7,347 bases of DNA from Deinococcus frigens DSM 12807. Its GTDB lineage: Bacteria; Deinococcota; Deinococci; Deinococcales; Deinococcaceae. Position 1 is the stretch's first letter. Every line of letters begins with the position of its first letter. Shown here one piece after another: positions 1 through 4,011 of the stretch. The stretch is from positions 1 through 7,347 of the forward strand of contig NZ_JNIW01000099.1 in NCBI RefSeq assembly GCF_000701425.1. The letters are read 5' to 3'. The notes beneath the pieces are model-generated. The model searched no databases. It saw only the letters and a program-made list of their open reading frames with translations, and had not been told where the DNA came from. A program made the translations under genes and the position numbers.

Positions 1-154
1 TCAGCGCCAGAATCTCGGCAAGGGGACGACGTTCTGCCAGGAGCGCAAAGAATTGCGCTCTGCGCCGCTGGACGGCACAGGTACTGGTCTCGAAGAGCTG
101 CCAGAAGTCAGCCGCTTGATGTGCGAGGGAACGAATGAAGAGTGCAGGTTTCAT
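1..154 (-). CDS. IS630-family transposase, N-terminal fragment (runs off the left edge)
   Basis: The first 51 codons of a transposase are visible, starting at the ATG at 154-152 with MKPALFIRSLAHQ. Compared with the right-hand copy it has two amino-acid changes: Ile7 instead of Thr and Ser9 instead of Pro. No frameshift or stop occurs in the visible part. By homology to the right copy this is the lead-in to the helix-turn-helix DNA-binding domain; the DDE catalytic domain is outside the window. The gene lies just inside the IS terminus and reads away from the rest of the window. Whether this copy is complete cannot be judged. Confidence 0.8.
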   Translation of the reverse strand, partial: MKPALFIRSLAHQAADFWQLFETSTCAVQRRRAQFFALLAERRPLAEILAL

Positions 155-166
155 CCCTCTATTATA
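152..166 (-). promoter_or_regulatory. Probable leaderless promoter of the left transposase
   Basis: On the minus strand a perfect TATAAT (166-161) is followed by AGAGGG and then the ATG (154-152). Six bases between the -10 box and the start codon would put transcription initiation at or next to the A of the ATG, giving a leaderless message. The AGAGGG could alternatively act as a Shine-Dalgarno sequence if transcription began further upstream. No convincing -35 box is seen 17 bases upstream. The right copy has TACAAT at the same place. Confidence 0.5.
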
Positions 167-192
167 AACTGTTTAATCGGAATCCGTATCAT

Positions 193-209
193 CTGCGGAA
201 ATTCCGCAG
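193..209. repeat. Perfect 8-bp inverted repeat, 1-base centre, beside the left IS
   Basis: CTGCGGAA and TTCCGCAG are perfect complements around a single A at 201. The dyad starts four bases from the TA at 187-188 that marks the IS end. It could be a protein-binding site (the odd, near-continuous dyad suits a dimeric protein better than a hairpin) or a structural target feature for the IS. Confidence 0.7.
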
Positions 210-264
210 TTGGGACAGCCGCGCCGGGAATACTGCCCACTGAACGGGGAGAAATACGGGCATG

Positions 265-283
265 GCGTCGCAACTTGCGACGC
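265..283. repeat. Perfect 9-bp inverted repeat, 1-base centre
   Basis: GCGTCGCAA and TTGCGACGC are perfect complements around a single C at 274. A dyad this tight is unlikely to form a hairpin with a usable loop, so a binding site for a symmetric protein dimer is more likely than a terminator. I do not recognise it as a known parS or operator sequence. Confidence 0.7.
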
Positions 284-329
284 TATCGGGCAAGGGGGTA
301 AGTCGGACAGGCCCCCTCTGCTATTCGTC

Positions 330-356
330 CTGCTGGCTGGACATATTGACCAGCAG
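330..356. repeat. 7-bp inverted repeat with 13-base loop
   Basis: CTGCTGG (330-336) pairs with CCAGCAG (350-356). The loop is AT-rich compared with its surroundings. No T-tract follows on either strand, so it is not a standard terminator. It may be part of the same control region as the two tighter dyads to its left. Confidence 0.45.
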
Positions 357-409
357 ATTCTTTTCACCCATGTGGGCAAAAGTGGGGTATGCCGAGCTTA
401 CGCCACACG

Positions 410-439
410 AAAAAACCCGCCCCCACTGCTGGGAACGGG
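410..439 (-). terminator. Rho-independent terminator of the zinc-ribbon gene
   Basis: On the minus strand CCCGTTCCCA (439-430) pairs along its whole length with TGGGGGCGGG (425-416), using two T-G wobbles, around a four-base GCAG loop; six Ts follow (415-410). The wobbles would be C-A mismatches on the plus strand, so the hairpin is built for minus-strand transcription. It begins about 20 bases after the stop codon of the gene at 460-825. Confidence 0.85.
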
Positions 440-459
440 CCGCGCCGGTTATCCGGTGG

Positions 460-825
460 TCAGCTTTCGCCCAGCGCCTCACGGATCACGGCAAGAGCAG
501 CATCATGGGCGTCATCCTCGCGGCGGTACAGTAAGCCGTCAGGGTGCCAAAAATGACCCTCCAGAGACAGCGTAGTACCGAGCGCAGACGCCCCCACACC
601 CGCCGCTTTCCAGTGACGCGCCCAGGCTTGAACCGTGGGATAGAGCAGCGCGTGAAGATGCTCAGCAGCGGCATTCTCCAGCGCCACGCGGGCGCTACAG
701 CCGGGGCAAAGGGCATCCGGGTGTGCCAGGCCGTGCGGAATGGGCAGGAAGGAAATGGGCGCGAGGCAAGAATCACAGATGGTGCTGGGCAGGGTGGCGC
801 GGACAGAGCGGGAAATTACGGTCAT
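460..825 (-). CDS. Small four-cysteine (zinc-ribbon-like) protein, function unknown
   Basis: A 121-residue protein. The ATG at 825-823 was chosen because TGGAGG lies seven bases upstream; the frame stays open further upstream but has no comparable ribosome site. The N-terminal half carries two CxxC knuckles, C17-x2-C20 and C40-x2-C43, separated by 19 residues, a spacing suited to one structural zinc ion. The rest (about 50-121) looks helical, with an Ala-rich stretch, a run of aromatics (HFWHPDGLLYRR, about 91-102) and an acidic segment after it. It has no signal peptide or membrane helix. It is followed by a strong terminator and lies 92 bp downstream of the gene at 918-1322, so the two are probably an operon. 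Zinc ribbons this small occur in nucleic-acid-binding proteins and regulators of phages and plasmids, but nothing fixes the role here. I do not recognise the family. Confidence 0.7.
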   Translation of the reverse strand: MTVISRSVRATLPSTICDSCLAPISFLPIPHGLAHPDALCPGCSARVALENAAAEHLHALLYPTVQAWARHWKAAGVGASALGTTLSLEGHFWHPDGLLYRREDDAHDAALAVIREALGES

Positions 826-881
826 GGTGGAACCTCCAGAGAAGGGGAATAGATGGCGCTGGCTACACGTATTCGCGCGGG

Positions 882-910
882 TGAGGTTGTGACCGGGTGC
901 CACAACCTCA
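882..910. repeat. Perfect 10-bp inverted repeat between the two minus-strand genes
   Basis: TGAGGTTGTG (882-891) and CACAACCTCA (901-910) are perfect complements around a nine-base loop. On the minus strand the hairpin begins eight bases after the stop codon of the gene at 918-1322. No T-tract follows, so it is not a standard intrinsic terminator. It could be an attenuating or RNA-stabilising hairpin that sets the ratio of the two products, or an operator. Confidence 0.7.
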
Positions 911-917
911 GTTGAAC

Positions 918-1322
918 TTAGGCCGTCATGCCCCACTGTCCCCGCGCGTAGTTCCTGACGGTGTAGGCGTCTACAGGCGTCAGGGCAGCGAGGGAAGGCA
1001 CCGGGCGGCCCAGGGCATCGGCGGCGGTGGCGTAGTGGTCCTTAAATCCCAGGCGGCCCAATTCCCGGTGAAGGTTGCAGGCGGCGGGCTTGCCGATGGT
1101 GTCCAGTGTTTCGGCCAGCAGCTCCAGACGGTCAGCATTCCTCAGCACGCGATCAGCGGCTACCACGTCCACTGGTACGCCGTCCACTTCGGCGGCGAAG
1201 CCCTGGCCGGTGCGGCTGACCGTGACGGCGTAGACGGCGGTGGACATGACCACGCTGCACTCCCTGTACGTGGTGTGGGCGGCCCAGGTGCGGGAAATGG
1301 CGCGGGGTGCGGTAGTGCTCAT
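918..1322 (-). CDS. Unknown 134-residue protein of the accessory element
   Basis: Start at the ATG 1322-1320, preceded by AAGGAG five bases upstream, a strong ribosome site. A second in-frame Met at residue 26 is possible but lacks such a site. Residues 28-60 look like a small beta-rich segment (VYAVTVSRTGQGFAAEVDGV). Residues 60-95 look helical, and the C-terminal part (about 92-127) has a GFKDHYATAADALGRP stretch followed by SLAALTPVDAYTVRNYA. There is no signal peptide, membrane helix or cysteine cluster. The gene leads a minus-strand pair with the zinc-ribbon gene and diverges from the toxin-antitoxin operon, so its promoter shares the 150-bp gap at 1323-1472. I do not recognise the family. 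Its place between a regulator and an integrase suggests an element-borne gene. Confidence 0.65.
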   Translation of the reverse strand: MSTTAPRAISRTWAAHTTYRECSVVMSTAVYAVTVSRTGQGFAAEVDGVPVDVVAADRVLRNADRLELLAETLDTIGKPAACNLHRELGRLGFKDHYATAADALGRPVPSLAALTPVDAYTVRNYARGQWGMTA

Positions 1323-1402
1323 CTTGCTCCTTCGGTGCTACTGGGGATCAGATGGGGCGCTCTCTTTCGACGGGGAAGCGCCTTCTCTGCTGTCTTTATT
1401 AT

Positions 1403-1466
1403 TACGCATACGCATAACAATGTTAAGCTTGTAAGCGTACCGATTTATGCCCTATGCGTGTATACT
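1403..1466. promoter_or_regulatory. Divergent control region with TATGCGT-type sites
   Basis: This AT-rich patch lies in the gap between the divergent genes at 918-1322 and 1473-1829. TACGCATA occurs twice, overlapping by two bases (1403-1410 and 1409-1416), and the inverted form TATGCGT recurs at 1453-1459, directly abutting the -10 box of the antitoxin gene. Between them is GTAAGCGTAC (1431-1440), an imperfect dyad. The layout fits an operator region bound by the XRE-type antitoxin, which would repress its own promoter and perhaps the divergent one. On the minus strand TTAACA followed 17 bases later by AATAAT is a possible promoter for the 918-1322 gene, but this is weak. Confidence 0.5.
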
Positions 1467-1475
1467 TGCCGCATG
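1461..1475 (+). promoter_or_regulatory. Leaderless promoter of the antitoxin gene
   Basis: TATACT (1461-1466) is followed by six bases (TGCCGC) and the ATG at 1473. No purine-rich ribosome site precedes this ATG, so transcription starting at the ATG itself is the simplest reading. No good -35 box is seen, which fits an activator- or repressor-controlled promoter. The -10 box overlaps the end of the TATGCGT-type site. Confidence 0.6.
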
Positions 1476-1829
1476 GGAGTCATAGAGTTCAAATTAAACG
1501 AGGTGATGGGGCGGCATAGGATCAAGCAGCGGCAACTGGCCGAGGCGGCGCGCATCCGTCCTGCGGCTGTCAATGCCCTGTACCACGGCACGCGGGAAAG
1601 GGTGGACATGGGCCAGCTTGCCGCAGTGCTGGACGCTTTGAACGCCCTCACTGGAAAGGCGTACACCGTAGCTGATTTGCTGGAATACACGCCTGCTGAT
1701 GGGGACGCGGAAGAAACAGCGGCAGTCCTGGCAGACCACCCGGACATTCTTGAACGGGTGCGTCGGCTGGAAGCAGGAGAGTCAAAGCTGATCCCCTGGC
1801 ATGACTTGAAGGCCGAACTGAACCTGTGA
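1473..1829 (+). CDS. XRE-type antitoxin of a RelE/ParE toxin-antitoxin pair
   Basis: A 118-residue protein. The frame is open far upstream, but the upstream part overlaps the opposite-strand gene, and the ATG at 1473 sits exactly six bases after a TATACT box. Residues about 8-70 form a Cro/C1-like helix-turn-helix domain (QRQLAEAARIRPAAVNALY as the core, then LLEYTP at its end). After an acidic linker (74-90), residues 91-118 (ILERVRRLEAGES, then IPWHDLKAEL) resemble the toxin-binding tails of RelB/Phd-type antitoxins, which often carry an IPW-x-x-xK-x-EL motif. So the protein joins a DNA-binding head to a toxin-neutralising tail. Its stop codon overlaps the toxin start by four bases (GTGA), implying translational coupling. 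The expected role is to neutralise the toxin and autoregulate the operon through sites at 1403-1460. Confidence 0.82.
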   Translation: MGVIEFKLNEVMGRHRIKQRQLAEAARIRPAAVNALYHGTRERVDMGQLAAVLDALNALTGKAYTVADLLEYTPADGDAEETAAVLADHPDILERVRRLEAGESKLIPWHDLKAELNL

Positions 1830-2146
1830 CGCGCCCCGTTCTCTTCACGGTCATCCTCACCGATGACGCCCGCGCCGATCTGCTGGGGATCTCCGATCAG
1901 CGCACCGTTAAAGCCATCGGGAAGCAGATTGACGGCCTGGAGACTGACCCGGATCAGAAGGGGAAGCAGCTTACTGGCCTGCTCAAGAACTTTCGCAGCA
2001 TCCGGGCCGCTGGGCAGCGATATCGGATCGTGTATCAGGTGGCGATGGACGCCGAGACACGGGCCGTGGTGGTGGTGGTCATCGGCATACGTAAGGAAGG
2101 CGATAAGCGGGACGCCTACGCGGTGGCAGACAAAAGGTTGAAGTGA
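1826..2146 (+). CDS. RelE/ParE-family toxin
   Basis: A 106-residue protein starting at the GTG at 1826, within the antitoxin stop (GTGA overlap); no other start fits the coupling. It has the hallmark pattern of the RelE/ParE fold: an N-terminal beta strand (FTVILTDDA), two helices with DPDQKGKQLTG (41-51), the strand FRSIRAAGQRYRIVYQV (56-72), a further strand VVVVVIGIRK (81-90), and a basic C-terminal end. The length is typical of the family. RelE members cleave mRNA on the ribosome and ParE members poison gyrase; the sequence does not decide between them. Conserved Arg and Tyr residues in YRIVY and GIRK are present, so the toxin looks intact. Together with the antitoxin it probably stabilises the element. 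Confidence 0.85.
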   Translation: MTRPVLFTVILTDDARADLLGISDQRTVKAIGKQIDGLETDPDQKGKQLTGLLKNFRSIRAAGQRYRIVYQVAMDAETRAVVVVVIGIRKEGDKRDAYAVADKRLK

Positions 2147-2197
2147 AGTCCAGTCAGAGAAACATCATCCGGCCCAAATCGACTGTTTAACTGAATG

Positions 2198-2218
2198 CCC
2201 CAACTTCGCCCCCAACTT
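2198..2218. repeat. Direct repeat CCCCAACTT x2
   Basis: CCCCAACTT occurs at 2198-2206 and again at 2210-2218, a 12-bp period, in the gap between the toxin gene and the integrase. On the minus strand each copy reads AAGTTGGGG, which shares GTTGGG with the three repeats downstream of the integrase (3612-3648). They could be integrase or accessory-protein binding sites; this is inference. Confidence 0.5.
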
Positions 2219-2272
2219 ATCGACGGTGAAACGATGCCCCGCCTCTCCCCCACTCTGGTATGTAGCTGCACC

Positions 2273-2356
2273 TTTGCACCAAATCATTTTTAGCGTGCTG
2301 CACAGCGTGTAATTAGGGGCAGGGAAGTTTGCACCAAATCAGGTTTTGCACCAATT
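2273..2356. repeat. Three direct repeats TTTGCACCAAATCA upstream of the integrase
   Basis: Two perfect 14-base copies lie at 2273-2286 and 2328-2341, and a third, degenerate copy (TTTGCACCAATT) at 2345-2356, only 17 bases after the second and 28 bases before the integrase ATG. A fourth fragment, TGCACC, precedes the first copy at 2268-2273. The rest of the 237-bp gap between the toxin and the integrase contains the CCCCAACTT pair and no gene that I can support. The repeats are placed to control integrase expression or to bind a recombination-directionality factor or the integrase itself. Confidence 0.75.
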
Positions 2357-2383
2357 GCCAAGACACGAAACGAGGTTGACCGC

Positions 2384-3604
2384 ATGGCGAAGAAAGTAGA
2401 GCAACCCACAGCGAAACGGGGCAACGGGCGCGGCAGTGTCCGGCGCTTGCCTTCCGGGCGCTGGCAATGGCGGGCCAGTACCGAGTAGCCCAGTGGGGAG
2501 CTGGTACGCGTGGCCGGGACGGTAGACACCAAAACAGAGGCAGAGGACGCCCTGAGCCGTGCCAGGACGGACGCGGCGCGCGGTCAGTTCACCATGACTG
2601 AGAAAACCACGCTGGGCGAATATCTGGAGGCGTGGCACGCGGTCAAGAAACAGAGTCAGGCGGCCACGTATGCCCGCAGTCACGAAAGCATGATGAATGT
2701 CCATATCCTGCCCAGCCTGGGCAAGCGCCGCCTATCGACGATCACGCCCCGTGACCTTGAATCCTTCTATGCCGGACTGACCTACCAGGACAAACGGCGC
2801 GGCAAAGGATTGAAGGGCGTCAAGCCGTTGGGCGATTCCATGAAGCGGCTCATTCACAACATGCTCTATCAGATGTTCTCGGAAGCGGTACGACATGGCG
2901 ACCTGCCCAGAAATCCGGCAACCGTGGCCCGCCCCACGTACACGCGGGAAGCGGCACGCGAAGTGACAGTGAAGGCATGGACAGAGGAAGAGGCCGGACG
3001 GTTTTACGCGGTGGCCAGGCGTGACCCGCGCGGCGGGGCCTTCTGCTTCATGCTGTCGACCGGCCTGCGGATTGGGGAGGCCCTGGGCCTGCGCTGGGAG
3101 AATGTGGAGCTGGGCGAAGCGTCCGCACTGATCCACATCAAAGAGAGCCTAGTTAGCGTCAACGGGCACGCGCACCGAACCACGCCCAAAACAGCGCGGT
3201 CACGCCGGACGGTGAAGGTAGCTGGAGACGCCCTGGCCATCCTCAAGGAACAGCCGCAGAAGGTGGCCCTCGATATGGAGGCCCAGGCCGCCCGCTATAC
3301 GCCCAGTGACGCCGTGTTCACCAACTCGAAGGGCGGGGCGATTCTGCCGGATACGGTGTATAGCTTCATGCGGCGGCTATGCGCGGCGGCAGACGTGCCC
3401 TACAAAGGAACTCATGTCCTGAGACACAGCTTCATTTCCATACAGGGGCAGCATGGGCAGCCGGTGGAGGTCATCTCTGCCCATGTGGGGCATGCCTGCG
3501 CGTCATTCACTCAGGACCGCTATAGAACTGTCTTCGCAAAGGAACGGGACGCCCTGACGCTGGCCTTCCCATCACTCACCCCAGACTCAGAAAGGACACC
3601 ATGA
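2384..3604 (+). pseudogene. Tyrosine recombinase (phage-type integrase) interrupted by an in-frame TAG
   Basis: The frame opens at ATG 2384 (MAKKVEQPTAKRGNG) and runs to TGA 3604 except for one amber codon at 2486-2488, codon 35. Residues 14-34 (GSVRRLPSGRWQWRAS) are the start of an arm-type DNA-binding domain. Downstream an uninterrupted 364 codons are open from GTG 2510, which has GGGGAG nine bases before it and could allow reinitiation. In the numbering of that fragment, about 34-130 is the SAM-like core-binding domain and 150-350 the catalytic domain, with the whole active set visible: R187 (STGLRIGEAL), K227, H302-x-x-R305 (THVLRH), H328 (VGH) and the nucleophile Y338 (TQDRYRTVF). The catalytic domain looks under selection, so the stop is either recent, suppressed, or bypassed by reinitiation; CAG to TAG is the simplest change. 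A sequencing error is also possible. The gene points at tRNA-Phe. Confidence 0.85.
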
Positions 3605-3611
3605 AAAACCC

Positions 3612-3648
3612 GTTGGGCACGCGTTGGGCATATGGGCCAGTTGGGCAC
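3612..3648. repeat. Three direct repeats GTTGGGCA(C/T) between integrase and tRNA-Phe
   Basis: GTTGGGCAC, GTTGGGCAT and GTTGGGCAC start at 3612, 3623 and 3640 (spacings 11 and 17). They lie just after the integrase stop codon and about 55 bases from the tRNA 3' end. Short direct repeats beside a tRNA attachment site are the usual form of arm-type integrase-binding sites. An ATG at 3601 overlaps the integrase stop, but the frame running through these repeats into the tRNA is not a credible gene. Confidence 0.6.
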
Positions 3649-3672
3649 GGCTTAGGCCGTCAGCACAAAAGG

Positions 3673-3698
3673 AAAAAACCCCGTCTAGGACGAGGCTT
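3673..3698 (-). terminator. Rho-independent terminator of the tRNA-Asp/tRNA-Phe operon
   Basis: On the minus strand CCTCGTC (3695-3689) pairs with GACGGGG (3685-3679) around a three-base CTA loop, with one T-G wobble; three more weak pairs extend the stem into the six-T tract at 3678-3673. It lies six bases after the tRNA-Phe CCA. The wobble would be a mismatch on the plus strand, so it mainly serves the tRNA operon, not the integrase. Confidence 0.85.
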
Positions 3699-3703
3699 CA
3701 ACT

Positions 3704-3779
3704 TGGTGGCCAGAGCCGGACTTGAACCGGCGACCCAACGATTTTCAATCGTTTGCTCTACCAGCTGAGCTATCCAGCC
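3704..3779 (-). tRNA. tRNA-Phe (anticodon GAA)
   Basis: A 76-base cloverleaf read on the minus strand, beginning GGCTGGATAGCTCAG. The acceptor stem GGCTGGA/TCTGGCC closes with two G-T wobbles, followed by discriminator A and an encoded CCA (3706-3704). The anticodon stem AACGA/TCGTT holds the loop TTGAAAA, giving anticodon GAA. The T-arm contains GGTTCAAGTCC. The gene is complete, so if the element integrated here its att core must have restored the 3' end. It lies 27 bases downstream of tRNA-Asp in one operon. Confidence 0.95.
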
Positions 3780-3804
3780 TTGCTTTCCCCACGCGGGAGA
3801 AAGT

Positions 3805-3882
<78 letters not shown>

Positions 3883-3936
3883 ATTTCTTCTGGCGCTTGA
3901 TTGTCATGGTGCTGCCCACGAAAAGCAGCGGGGTTA

Positions 3937-3965
3937 AGGATAGCCGCGCCCCTGGAACTTGTCAA
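3937..3965 (-). promoter_or_regulatory. Promoter of the tRNA-Asp/tRNA-Phe operon
   Basis: On the minus strand a perfect -35 box TTGACA (3965-3960) is followed, 17 bases later, by TATCCT (3942-3937). This is a near-consensus sigma-70 type promoter, expected for stable RNA. Transcription should start near 3930, giving a leader of roughly 48 bases before tRNA-Asp. Confidence 0.8.
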
Positions 3966-3995
3966 CAAGCCGACAGTTGTGCCGGGCACCTGTTT

Positions 3996-4010
3996 GCCCG
4001 CAGGGCGGGC
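3996..4010 (-). other. Short dyad after the metallophosphoesterase stop codon
   Basis: GCCCGC (3996-4001) and GCGGGC (4005-4010) are perfect complements with a three-base centre, immediately after the stop codon of the gene at 4012-4773 on the minus strand. No T-tract follows, so it is at best a weak terminator or an RNA-stabilising hairpin. It lies just upstream of the tRNA promoter. Confidence 0.35.
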
Positions 4011-4011
4011 A

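Larger units (their letters stand above)
1..189 (-). mobile_element. Left IS630-type insertion sequence, 5' end only
   Basis: This is the start of an insertion sequence whose remainder lies off the left edge. Read on the minus strand it matches bases 6977-7165 of the right copy, with only three differences (positions 130, 135 and 164). The match stops at about 188-189, where both copies show TACGGATTCCG reading inward to the IS. The TA at 187-188 fits the TA target that IS630-family elements use and duplicate, but the terminus could be a few bases out because flanking bases 191-192 also agree by chance or as IS sequence. The far end and the second target copy cannot be seen. Confidence 0.85.
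190..409. other. Non-coding stretch rich in perfect dyads
   Basis: This stretch lies between the left IS and the terminator of the zinc-ribbon gene. Open frames exist on both strands, but none has a recognisable protein, a convincing start or codon use like the neighbours. It contains three inverted repeats (193-209, 265-283, 330-356), annotated separately. It could be an untranslated control or recombination region of the element, or the remains of a gene broken by the IS. Confidence 0.5.
190..3703. other. Putative integrated accessory element next to tRNA-Phe
   Basis: This is an inferred region, not a sharply bounded feature. It holds a tyrosine recombinase whose 3' end points at the 3' end of a tRNA-Phe gene, a toxin-antitoxin pair and small unrecognised genes, a combination typical of integrative elements. 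The right boundary would lie inside or at the 3' end of the tRNA (3704 onward). No second copy of the tRNA 3' end was found between 190 and 3600, so the left attachment site is either beyond the left IS or lost. The element may therefore extend further left than shown. Confidence 0.45.

Noticed and set aside
173..575. Several overlapping frames between the left IS and the zinc-ribbon gene
   Set aside because: They have no family features or good starts, cross strong dyads or a terminator, and overlap the zinc-ribbon gene in antisense.
897..1472. Upstream extension of the antitoxin frame (open from 897)
   Set aside because: It lies wholly antisense to the gene at 918-1322 and across the AT-rich control region; the ATG at 1473 has a matching -10 box.
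1403..2356. CRISPR array suggested by short repeats
   Set aside because: The repeats are too short, too few and irregularly spaced, and no cas genes are present.
917..3662. Identical 12-mers CTTAGGCCGTCA at 917-928 and 3651-3662 as possible attachment-site repeats
   Set aside because: About one to two exact 12-mer pairs are expected by chance in a window of this size, the first copy is the coding end of the 134-residue gene, and the second is not in the tRNA.
3601..3770. Small open frame starting at an ATG that overlaps the integrase stop codon (ATGA)
   Set aside because: It runs through the GTTGGGCA repeats, the tRNA terminator and into tRNA-Phe on the opposite strand; the ARAGLEPAT-like string it encodes is the usual artefact of translating a tRNA antisense strand.
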